A stretch of 39,765 bases of DNA. Origin: a virus. The stretch lies in the IMG/VR virus record IMGVR_UViG_3300044697_000087, positions 1 to 39,765 of that record; one strand, 5' to 3'. The notes beneath the pieces were generated by a model. The model had not been told where the DNA came from. It searched no databases and was given only the letters and a program-made list of their open reading frames with translations. The stretch's first letter is position 1, and each line of letters opens with the position of its first letter. Of this stretch, positions 8,443 through 16,171 are shown one piece after another. The translations under genes and the position numbers were made by a program.

Positions 8443-8906
8443 GAAGCACTCAACCACTCGAGCACAATGTTTCCGGAGGTAAATGCAGGAGCGCCAGCAT
8501 CCACTGTGATCACAATATTAGTGGTGGTCATGTAGAAGGTCACTTGACCCGCGATGCCCACCGAAGAAGTCCATAAAGCCCCATAAAAGTTAGCCCCGTC
8601 CGTATATTCTCCCCAGCACCTCGTGAAGATTCCTAGAGAAGCAGGATTGATTCCGTGCGCAATCGAACCAGCTCCTGTAAAAGGGTAGACCTGGCGAAGA
8701 GTCTGCTGGCGATTAGCTTCGCCTTTTAAGAACCACTGTTCTCCCGTGGCTGTGGAAAAGTTCGTGGAAAAAATCCCAATAATGCGAGCATTAACCTTCT
8801 GAGCAATATCGATGTAGGCTTGATCCACCTGCACCGCAAGTTCCTTCACGTCTTCGTAAGGAAATTGACGCTGAATGCGAAGATAAGGAGCCCGTTGAAT
8901 CGTCAT
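8439..8906 (-). CDS. Conserved virion structural protein
   Basis: 155 residues. The N-terminal half has a pattern I associate with a family of podovirus-like virion proteins (RQFPYEDVKELAVQVDQAY, then DIAQKVNARIIGIF and TGEQWFLKGEANRQQTLRQV). The C-terminal half is beta-rich. It starts with a four-base overlap on the end of the 1054-residue tail protein, so it is translated with it. Likely a tail-hub or connector component. The exact role is not known to me. Confidence 0.7.
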   Translation of the reverse strand: MTIQRAPYLRIQRQFPYEDVKELAVQVDQAYIDIAQKVNARIIGIFSTNFSTATGEQWFLKGEANRQQTLRQVYPFTGAGSIAHGINPASLGIFTRCWGEYTDGANFYGALWTSSVGIAGQVTFYMTTTNIVITVDAGAPAFTSGNIVLEWLSAS

Positions 8907-11900
8907 GCGAGTAAAGGCCCTGGTTGCATCGTTAGTTGGATGCCGTGCAACGTGATCTCCGCCGTGGCATAGGTTAGGTTTCGCATCTGCGCATCATTCA
9001 GCGTGATGCCGATCTGGAAAGTGTCGCCGATTAAAGAAGTATTGATGCGGTGCCAAATCTGATTCTGGCTGACAGCCGTAGGGCTCTGAATATTTACCAC
9101 AAAGTATTGGAAGCTAGTCGTCGTGACGACAGCCGTCGGCGCTACTGTAAAAGCAATCGTAACGAGACCTATTCCGTAGTCAATAGAAGATCCCAAAGAA
9201 GTTCCCGTTCCAGTTGCGGTAAACCCTCCGGTGCCATTATCGGTAAATGTAGCCACAGTGCCAACTTGAATAAAAACGCTCCCAGGCAGAAGAGGAGTAT
9301 TAATGCCAAAAAGATTAGCAAAATTAAAAATAAAACTTGTTTCAACTCCATTTCCAATAGTTCCTAGTGGTAAGTTTATGCAGTTTTGTAAGTAGTCCTC
9401 AGGAGCCGTGAATAAGGTTTGCGAGTAGATCAGAGTGTTGTTAATCGCCCCTTCTTCCGGTACAATTGGCCCCGCATTAAAAACAGAGTTCGGATCTTGA
9501 CTCAAATAGATGTTCAAGGTGACTTGGGCGCCGTCCGTTTTATCGAGCAAATATTTCTGGACCGCTAGGCGACTTTGACGGCCTCCTTCCCAATACACAT
9601 TGAACTGCTTTGTCTGTAACGTCGGTTGACACAGTTTCGAAAGTTTTCCAAGCCCCAAATATCCCGTTCCTGGATACAAAAGGTCCAAAACAAAGTTATT
9701 AGCATCTATCGTCTCTATAACTTTCCCTATGAGCCCATTTAATGTGGTGTTACCGATCATTCCGGTTACGTGGAGATAATCTCCCACTGCCACACAATGA
9801 TTCACTGAAGTGATCTGCGTGTTGGTACCAGAGGCAGTAATCGCCATAATCGACAACGAAGGATCTTCTCCCGTAGTTTCGTCCTTAATCAGAACATATC
9901 CCTGCGGTGTCCCTCCAATCACTTGAGAGAAGAGAGCGGCTGATGTTCCCGAGTTCCAAGGTTCTCGCCATTCGTTCCAGGTGTCGAAGGGCAGATTACC
10001 CCAATTTCTTCCCTGCTTCTCTCGGAAAAGACCATGGTGCGTGTAGTTCTCATAGAAAACTGCCCAAGTAACGTCCTTCCTATAGTTGTAGAGGAAAGAT
10101 TGTGTCGGAAAGACCCAATTGCTTCCGTCCACCGGATAGGCGAAATAGACCCATTCTCGAAAGAAGTCCCTGATCCCGTTTACACGCTCAGCTCCATTAT
10201 TCAGTCCCTGCACATTGAAAACGTTGTCGGGAATGTCCAGATCAATACGTTGACAGCTTTGTTGATCCGTTTGGACGAGCCCGTATTGTCCTAGAGAAAG
10301 ACCCCCTTTATCTAGGGTGATCCCTGAGAAAGTTGAGATTGTCCCAAGCTCCGAATTAATATTGAAGAAAGCAAAAGGATCAAAGTCGTCGCCGGTGGCA
10401 ATCAGGCGCACTTGCCGACCGTTCATTCCAAGGAGGAGAGCGCTTTCGTTGTTGGTGACGCTAAGGATCGATTGTTGAATACCTACCGCTTTATAACCTC
10501 CTCGTCCCGTCTGATCAACGTAATACGCCTCTATATTACTTCCGTCTGGTATTGGGGTGTCCGTAGGCACCAAAGTCGTGTAGTAAGGGGTGCCGTTCCA
10601 ACTCCAAAGAACCACATCGTACAGTTGGATTGGAGGTCCGCTACTCGTCTGGATCCAAGGAGAAAAGAAAAGCAGCCTGTCCTCAAAAGGCAATATCATG
10701 AGCGCCCCCACTAAGTAATAGAGCGCTGAAGTATAGTTTTCTATCTCGGTTTCGGTGGCCGTCAAAGGAGGGGCAAAGTTGACCCATCCAAGTCCACTTC
10801 CTGTAGGAATCCCGCTTCCGTTAGTAGGATCGCCATCGTACCACTTGATACCGTCTTGTCCAGGAATAGTGTTGGTTAGGAGTTGAGTTATCCCTGTGAT
10901 AGCGTCGGCTGCTGTCACATCTACAGTAAAAGTTACTACATAATCTCCACTCGCTGCGCCGCTCACCGATGTAACTTCTCCTGTCAATCCATTGAGGGTG
11001 CTTGGAGTAGGAAATTCGTTAAACCAGAGCATGTCTCCGACGACAAGTTTTGTAAAGTTGACGCCTCCCGACTTGAAGTTGAAAGTGATTTCCATGGTGC
11101 CGGTTCCAGAAATAACGGTCGCATTGACAAAGTTGAACCCAGGCACATTATTCGTTGCCCAGAGGGCGTTGGAGTAGCTCGTCGTCCAAAACTGCTGATA
11201 ATTAGCCCCACTCCAGAGAAACGGTACATTTGTTCCCTTGAAGTAGTTGACATTGTAGAAAAAGGGCTTTATCGGCTCCGTTACATTCTGGTTGATCTGA
11301 TAGCTGTATTCGGTGTCGAACGCCAGCAATAACGGATAAATATCTCCTGGGAAAGGGGAATTAAAGTCTTCGAGCCCCATCACAGGAAGAGCCGGATAGT
11401 AAGAGAAGGAGCCAGTCACTGAATCGGATCCCCCTCCCACAATCGTTATGATGGAAGTCGCGTAGTTTATCGTGCCAGAGCCCGCAGGAGTTCCTACAAG
11501 GACTCCATTTGGGGTGCCTGGTGGTTCTATGGCCTCAACATAGGTATTTGCGCCTACGGTCAAGGAAATCGATCCTGGAACGATTCCTCCATTAGGAGAT
11601 AGAATTGCTTCCCCTCCTGATATATACGCGCTAAAGCTCGTGGAATTGATGTTGACAGTCATCGAGGTAGCACTAACCGCCGTGATCACGCCCGATTGTC
11701 CATTGATCTGCGTCATTCCCACGACTCCCGAGAAAAGGACCGTTTCTCCCACACTAAAAACAGAACCCGTTATAGTGACAACTGCCATTGTGGCTTGCGT
11801 GATGCCGGTTATATAGGTTCCTAGAAGATTAGTGACGCCGCCTTCTAAGGTGAGAGCGGGAAATTGCCACGGCTCCGTGATGCTAGACGTAAGCACAACT

Positions 11901-12067
11901 TGAATTGCTAGTTGATTGACCAGAGTGGTGCCGCGTTTTTTCTTGGCGCGACCTCTCCAGATATAGAAGTTATAGAGGGTGGGAAATGCATCGTTATCGA
12001 TGTTGAAGGGAAGTCGATCTAACTTGAGGCCCTTCGCAAAGTTCCCGACGTAGATCTGTTGAGCCAT
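8903..12067 (-). CDS. Large tail hub/stabilisation protein with FCCH-like modules
   Basis: 1054 residues. The N-terminus (IYVGNFAKGLKLDRLPFNID and NFYIWRGRAKKKRG) matches the pattern of P22 gp10-like stabilisation/tail-hub proteins, which bind the connector and plug packaged DNA. Three modules, near residues 90-150, 320-370 and 725-785, share V..G..V.F......LNG..G.V..V, a fold annotated as the FCCH domain in phage structural proteins. The same module recurs in the genes at 14450 and 15077. It lies between the 194-residue tail protein and the 155-residue virion protein with overlapping ends. Structural virion protein; the detailed role is inferred. Confidence 0.75.
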   Translation of the reverse strand: MAQQIYVGNFAKGLKLDRLPFNIDNDAFPTLYNFYIWRGRAKKKRGTTLVNQLAIQVVLTSSITEPWQFPALTLEGGVTNLLGTYITGITQATMAVVTITGSVFSVGETVLFSGVVGMTQINGQSGVITAVSATSMTVNINSTSFSAYISGGEAILSPNGGIVPGSISLTVGANTYVEAIEPPGTPNGVLVGTPAGSGTINYATSIITIVGGGSDSVTGSFSYYPALPVMGLEDFNSPFPGDIYPLLLAFDTEYSYQINQNVTEPIKPFFYNVNYFKGTNVPFLWSGANYQQFWTTSYSNALWATNNVPGFNFVNATVISGTGTMEITFNFKSGGVNFTKLVVGDMLWFNEFPTPSTLNGLTGEVTSVSGAASGDYVVTFTVDVTAADAITGITQLLTNTIPGQDGIKWYDGDPTNGSGIPTGSGLGWVNFAPPLTATETEIENYTSALYYLVGALMILPFEDRLLFFSPWIQTSSGPPIQLYDVVLWSWNGTPYYTTLVPTDTPIPDGSNIEAYYVDQTGRGGYKAVGIQQSILSVTNNESALLLGMNGRQVRLIATGDDFDPFAFFNINSELGTISTFSGITLDKGGLSLGQYGLVQTDQQSCQRIDLDIPDNVFNVQGLNNGAERVNGIRDFFREWVYFAYPVDGSNWVFPTQSFLYNYRKDVTWAVFYENYTHHGLFREKQGRNWGNLPFDTWNEWREPWNSGTSAALFSQVIGGTPQGYVLIKDETTGEDPSLSIMAITASGTNTQITSVNHCVAVGDYLHVTGMIGNTTLNGLIGKVIETIDANNFVLDLLYPGTGYLGLGKLSKLCQPTLQTKQFNVYWEGGRQSRLAVQKYLLDKTDGAQVTLNIYLSQDPNSVFNAGPIVPEEGAINNTLIYSQTLFTAPEDYLQNCINLPLGTIGNGVETSFIFNFANLFGINTPLLPGSVFIQVGTVATFTDNGTGGFTATGTGTSLGSSIDYGIGLVTIAFTVAPTAVVTTTSFQYFVVNIQSPTAVSQNQIWHRINTSLIGDTFQIGITLNDAQMRNLTYATAEITLHGIQLTMQPGPLLA

Positions 12068-12651
12068 CAGTTACCTATGGCAATATATGAAATTAGGTTA
12101 CTTGAAGGAGTCATCCCCGAAGTATTTATAAAAAAACCAGAAGCAGTAATAGTCCCATACGTAAAAGTAGAAGTAGCTACTCCGAAAGAATAATTTTGAA
12201 TCATAGGAATAACTACAAAACAGGCATTCGGAAATGCAGCCGAAAAACCGATGAATTGATTCATGTTTGTAGGCTCGACAGTTCCCCATTTAAGGATGAT
12301 GCCCCCCAGTAAAAAGGTGCTGCCGGAAGAGGCCGTATTGTTGTACTGCGTAGAAGAAGCCGCTTCTGTCCCTGTATAGAAGAAAAGCTGAGGATACGTC
12401 ATACCTGCCGGAATGTTGGTAAAGAGCACAGGAAATGGCAATATCCCTGTCATTGGGAAGGTGGGAGGATTATTATTGAAGAAGGTCACTTGCTCATGAT
12501 ACCCGCTTCCGTTGGTGTTGAAGCCCACGTGGTCAGAAGTCACCAGGTTCGCAATCGACTGATTGTTGATCTGCATTAGAGGCTGATCGTTGGCAGGGGA
12601 GTCCATAGCAGCTGGGATCGATGGGTAAAAAGGGTAATTTGGAACCGACAT
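12067..12651 (-). CDS. Tail protein with gp53-like fibre tip
   Basis: 194 residues. Residues 40-60 hold FNTNGSGYHEQVTF, typical of a short virion-attachment segment. From about 115 to the end the pattern LLGGIILKWG then FIGFSAAFPNACFVV ... ITASGFFI ... SYIAIGN matches the gp53-like C-terminal domain that tips many phage fibres. One base is shared with the start of the 1054-residue gene. Likely a small tail fibre or spike component. Moderately sure of the domain, less of its place in the virion. Confidence 0.7.
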   Translation of the reverse strand: MSVPNYPFYPSIPAAMDSPANDQPLMQINNQSIANLVTSDHVGFNTNGSGYHEQVTFFNNNPPTFPMTGILPFPVLFTNIPAGMTYPQLFFYTGTEAASSTQYNNTASSGSTFLLGGIILKWGTVEPTNMNQFIGFSAAFPNACFVVIPMIQNYSFGVATSTFTYGTITASGFFINTSGMTPSSNLISYIAIGN

Positions 12652-12673
12652 GCTTGTTACTCTCCTTAAAAGG

Positions 12674-13834
12674 TTATTGGCCTTGGCCGATGTTGTTGTA
12701 GCCCGATTGACCCTGGAGTTCAGAGAAGATCGTGCCGGTTCTGGTCGCCGTAAATTGGCGCTGACTCCTCTTCCAAACTAGCGTCTCTTGCTCCTTGAAA
12801 AAGGGCTCGTAAAAATTAAATTGCTCAATATCTCCCGTGTCCGCTAATATCTTTCTCGTTGCCCCTCTTGATATGTATTCTGTCATGTAACCGAAGGGCA
12901 CAGCTTGGCCGCTCGCCAGAAAGGCAGCCGGTGTCAAATACGCAGTGAGTTGTATTAGGTACTGGATGTCAGGAGGAGGTCGAATTGTGATGCAGTTATT
13001 GTACATGAGGACAGCGCGCGGAAGACCCTGTTGATAGAAATAACATTGGGAGTTGATCTGATTCCCAGCAGGAATATTTACAGGAGCTCCGTCAGCGCCC
13101 GTAAAGGTGACATTGGCGACACCCGTCTGATAGTTGATGGTGTTTACGGTCGTGCTGTATCCCCCAGAGAGTGGGACGTAGCCGAACGGAGCGTTTCCAG
13201 GTCGAAATAATAAGCCGTAATTGATATCGGATTGTAAAAATTGACCTGAGTCCGCAGCTATGACGTTGGTGCCATCAGGGCCCGTAGTATTGAAATAAAC
13301 CGAAGAATAGATGGAGGTTTGAGGAACGCTTGTAAGCAGATTGGTTACATAGGGAGGGTCTTGATTTGTGCCTGTCGCAATGATGCCCGCAATATCGATG
13401 TGTCCAGGAATGGCCGGAAAGAAGGGAAGTATTAATTGATACGTGCTACCGCCGTCCCCGATCGCAGCAGGTGCTAACGACTGAAGGAAAGAGGGCCATA
13501 TATTCCAGAATGCGTCCTTTTGATTGTAAAATGGAATCTGAATGCCGTTGGCATAACAGGTATCCATGAAGCCCTGATAAACGGGAAAAGGCGCAATTGT
13601 CTGACCCCCTGGTTGGATTTGTTGGTCATAGAGAGGCATGTTGTATTGATCTACTCCAGGGACCGTTTGGAACTGATACGTAGTTTTTAAGTCAAAGAGC
13701 TGAATCCGAGCATCGATATCCATCAGCCAAAATCGGTTGATGTAATCTATGATTAGATTGTCCGTAATGCTCGAATTCGAAGGACTCTTCAGAAGTCTAC
13801 GTGTGTAGGTAATAATGTCCTGGAGAAGGTTCAT
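12674..13834 (-). CDS. Head-tail connector/adaptor-like protein
   Basis: 386 residues. The N-terminus reads as a helical adaptor: MNLLQDIITYTRRLLKSPSN, then ITDNLIIDYINRFWLMDI and FDLKTTYQF. This pattern is common in P22 gp4-like adaptor or tail-tube proteins of podoviruses. The rest is beta-rich. It starts one base inside the end of the 201-residue gene and sits between the head and tail genes, as expected for a connector. The C-terminus (SQRQFTATRTGTIFSELQGQ) is conserved-looking. The family is inferred from pattern and order. Confidence 0.65.
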   Translation of the reverse strand: MNLLQDIITYTRRLLKSPSNSSITDNLIIDYINRFWLMDIDARIQLFDLKTTYQFQTVPGVDQYNMPLYDQQIQPGGQTIAPFPVYQGFMDTCYANGIQIPFYNQKDAFWNIWPSFLQSLAPAAIGDGGSTYQLILPFFPAIPGHIDIAGIIATGTNQDPPYVTNLLTSVPQTSIYSSVYFNTTGPDGTNVIAADSGQFLQSDINYGLLFRPGNAPFGYVPLSGGYSTTVNTINYQTGVANVTFTGADGAPVNIPAGNQINSQCYFYQQGLPRAVLMYNNCITIRPPPDIQYLIQLTAYLTPAAFLASGQAVPFGYMTEYISRGATRKILADTGDIEQFNFYEPFFKEQETLVWKRSQRQFTATRTGTIFSELQGQSGYNNIGQGQ

Positions 13835-14439
13835 TAGAAGCTCCTAGCACCCATAGCAATCGTTTTTTGCATGCTAACGGGGAAAGCGTCAAGGCGTTGG
13901 ACTGTTTGTTGAACAGCCATCGCTCCATAGACGGTACCCATTCCATTACTTTCAACGGGTCTATTCTCCATGACAAATCGGTGATATTTCTTGCTCGATA
14001 TAGCTTCCGCTAAATAGCGAGGCCCCCAAACAGGCTTATTCACTGGAACTTCCCAGTATTCAGCTGGTATTCCTCCAAAAGGTCTAGTCCACTTCTCAAT
14101 GGATTCGCCAATAATCTCGTTATTTTGAGCGATAAATTGGACATATTCCTTTTGCCGATTCCATCGTTCTCGGAATCTCTCATTGAATTTGTCCGGCGCT
14201 CCAATTGACTTTTTCGGCTTAAGATAAATGTCTTCCGCCTTTCGAATCTGCTCGCTGGATAACTTGGCTTGTGGCTCCGTCTGTAACTTAGGCGCCTGAT
14301 TCATTTTATCGAGCGTCATATCTTTGATGGCTGAGTCGAATGCCTCAAACTGCGCTTGCACCTTATCCAATTCCTTGTCGCCTTGTGCACTTGTCGCCAT
14401 GGGCTTAGGTGTCACCTTAACAGGCTTTTGTGTTTCCAT
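13834..14439 (-). CDS. Conserved hypothetical head-tail protein
   Basis: 201 residues. The N-terminal 75 residues are low-complexity and charged (Pro/Lys/Gln). The C-terminal part is folded-looking, with FNERFRERWNRQKEYVQFI, GIPAEYWEVPVNKPVWGPRYLAE and an invariant-looking YHRFVME. I have the impression of this domain accompanying podovirus connectors, without a named function. The start is ten bases after the FCCH gene at 14450 and the stop overlaps the adaptor start. Confidence 0.65.
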   Translation of the reverse strand: METQKPVKVTPKPMATSAQGDKELDKVQAQFEAFDSAIKDMTLDKMNQAPKLQTEPQAKLSSEQIRKAEDIYLKPKKSIGAPDKFNERFRERWNRQKEYVQFIAQNNEIIGESIEKWTRPFGGIPAEYWEVPVNKPVWGPRYLAEAISSKKYHRFVMENRPVESNGMGTVYGAMAVQQTVQRLDAFPVSMQKTIAMGARSF

Positions 14440-14449
14440 ATTGTCCTCT

Positions 14450-14890
14450 TCAGCCGTGGGCTGGTGATATATTGATAAAACTTCCAGGGATGTCCGTTGC
14501 CGGAAGAGATCGTCCCGTGGAGCTGATCAGTCCAAAGTTGATATCGCCGATGGCAATGATTTGGGGAGGCGTAGGACCAAACGTCGGAGTCGGGATAAAG
14601 GGGTTGCCTCCCATCGAATTAATCGCAACTACCAAAGAGTTAGCACTTGGTATGGCAACCACATAACCTTGTTCGCCGTTCAACTCTTGAGCCCCGTACG
14701 GCTCTGGAATCAGCAACCGAACGTTTTGTCCTATCACATAATCGTGGGGTAAGGTCGTGACTACGCGCGTTAACGCCCCCAGGGTTATCGACATGATCTC
14801 GTAGACGCGAGGCTGATAATACTGCGGATTGATAGGAGGATTGTTCTCAGGGGCGATAGGCCCGACTGTGATGTTATGTTGACCGCTCAT
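14450..14890 (-). CDS. FCCH-domain virion protein
   Basis: 146 residues. Residues 30-95 carry VYEIMSITLGALTRVVTTL..HDY..GQNVRLLIP..YG..ELNGEQGYVV, an FCCH-type module. The following PPQIIAIGDINFG and PGSFINISP also occur in altered form in the C-terminus of the 360-residue gene upstream (PPQMVAVGDVNTG, AGAFVNN). The two are probably duplicates. It is first in its own transcription unit, behind two terminators and an AT-rich promoter motif. A virion structural role is inferred. Confidence 0.7.
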   Translation of the reverse strand: MSGQHNITVGPIAPENNPPINPQYYQPRVYEIMSITLGALTRVVTTLPHDYVIGQNVRLLIPEPYGAQELNGEQGYVVAIPSANSLVVAINSMGGNPFIPTPTFGPTPPQIIAIGDINFGLISSTGRSLPATDIPGSFINISPAHG

Positions 14891-14935
14891 GCTCTCTGGA
14901 CTGTTAAAATTTTTATTTAACGCATGAGGCCATTA
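14891..14935 (-). promoter_or_regulatory. Promoter-like motif ahead of connector/tail operon
   Basis: The minus strand reads GCGTTAAATAAAAATTTTAAC just upstream of the ATG at 14890. It is a near-palindrome (GTTAAA...TTTAAC) and a member of the recurrent GTTAAAATAATTTTTA family in this genome. It lies directly after tandem terminators, so a fresh start of transcription here makes sense. The exact -10/-35 cannot be fixed. Confidence 0.4.
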
Positions 14936-14973
14936 AGGGCTACAGTGACAAAAAATTTTTTGAATTAGAGGTA

Positions 14974-15007
14974 GAAAAAAGGGCCTTGGATTTTAACCCT
15001 CGGCCCT
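14974..15007 (-). terminator. Rho-independent terminator
   Basis: The minus strand forms AGGGCC...GGCCCT with an inner GGGTT/AATCC stem and is followed at once by TTTTTTC. It lies about 70 bases after the 360-residue gene's stop and ends the capsid transcript. This is the second of a tandem pair. Confidence 0.75.
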
Positions 15008-15021
15008 AAAGTGCAAAGAAA

Positions 15022-15062
15022 ACTAGGAGGAATCGAGAGCCGTGAAGCTCCCGATCCCCCTT
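15022..15062 (-). terminator. Rho-independent terminator (first of tandem pair)
   Basis: The minus strand hairpin has a stem of about 14 pairs (GGATCGGGAGC against GCTCTCGATTCC, loop TTCACG), followed by AGTTTTCTTT. It lies just downstream of the stop at 15077. Confidence 0.7.
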
Positions 15063-15076
15063 CTATATCAGAATCC

Positions 15077-16159
15077 TTAAATTTGGCCAATACTTGGGTA
15101 ACTATAATCGTGAAGAAGAGCGCGCCAGTAAATGACGTCCGCTGCCGCTCCTGCGATTGTAGGCCCAATAATAAAGCCTTGGCTAGTGTTGTTAACAAAT
15201 GCCCCTGCAATTGCCGGTCCGTTGATCGTTGGAATCCCATTGACCAAAGGAGGGTTATAGGCAAATTGGTGAGAACCCGTATTAACGTCCCCAACCGCCA
15301 CCATCTGCGGAGGCGCTAGCCCTGGAAGGGAAGCAACCGCTTGGTTGGTGTTGAAGGCCGTATAGCCCGTTGAGTTGATGTTTACAACAACTGTCGTTGA
15401 GTTCGTTACAGAGGTGACAAATCCGTAGATTGGCGACCCTGGAATCAGAACGTTCGGCAGCGAATTGAGCTGGATAGGACCCCACTGTGGTGGAATTCTA
15501 AAGGCCACTTCGCTCCCTAAACTCAGATTATGCGGCGCAGTCGTCACAACAGTTGTAGAACTGCTGAGAGTCAAAGCACTGATAAACGACACACCTGGCG
15601 CGTACAAGAACGGATAAAGAACTTGACGCACATAGGCACCCGCTGGCGATCCACTCAGAGCAGTGTAATTACTCTGGTTGGTGTTCCAAGGGATGGTGAA
15701 GGTTGTAGTTCCTGTCACAGTCACAACAAAAGGCATGTTACTCAATTGAGGCATCCCAGTTGTAGTCGTCTCGTAGAGACCCGTGAAAATCACGACGTCC
15801 CCAGTCACATAACCGTGAGCAGCCGCAGTAGTCACTACCGCAGGATTCGCCTTTGTGATGGACGCGATCTGTTCGGTCGGGCCATACTGTAAGGATAAAC
15901 CAGCTGCGAAAGTGGAAATACCACCCGTCAGTGTTGTCGCTGTTGTTAGGACCGGCGTAGCGTTAAACGTTTCGTAAACCGCTGCCCCTTGTCCCATGTT
16001 GTTGTCCCAAACAACGAAGGGAATACCTCCGCTAGTTGGCGTTGTCGCTTCCGTGAAGTTTGTAAGCTCCACGTAATCGGGTTGGAACGGCAAATTAACT
16101 GGGGTCATGCCGCCAGTTGAAGATACCACTCCCTTTGCTAATCGCGAATATTCTGCCAT
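15077..16159 (-). CDS. Virion protein with two FCCH-like domains
   Basis: 360 residues. The N-terminus is MAEYSRLAKGVVSSTG then beta-rich. An FCCH-type module is clear at about 97-150 (ITKANPAVVTTAAAHGYVTG then VVIFTGLYE) and a second at about 190-265. The C-terminal quarter resembles the separate 146-residue gene next door. It starts 12 bases after the capsid stop, so it shares the capsid transcript, and is followed by terminators. Abundant expression with the capsid protein suggests a head decoration or head-tail protein; this is inference. Confidence 0.7.
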   Translation of the reverse strand: MAEYSRLAKGVVSSTGGMTPVNLPFQPDYVELTNFTEATTPTSGGIPFVVWDNNMGQGAAVYETFNATPVLTTATTLTGGISTFAAGLSLQYGPTEQIASITKANPAVVTTAAAHGYVTGDVVIFTGLYETTTTGMPQLSNMPFVVTVTGTTTFTIPWNTNQSNYTALSGSPAGAYVRQVLYPFLYAPGVSFISALTLSSSTTVVTTAPHNLSLGSEVAFRIPPQWGPIQLNSLPNVLIPGSPIYGFVTSVTNSTTVVVNINSTGYTAFNTNQAVASLPGLAPPQMVAVGDVNTGSHQFAYNPPLVNGIPTINGPAIAGAFVNNTSQGFIIGPTIAGAAADVIYWRALLHDYSYPSIGQI

Positions 16160-16171
16160 ATAGACCTCCGT

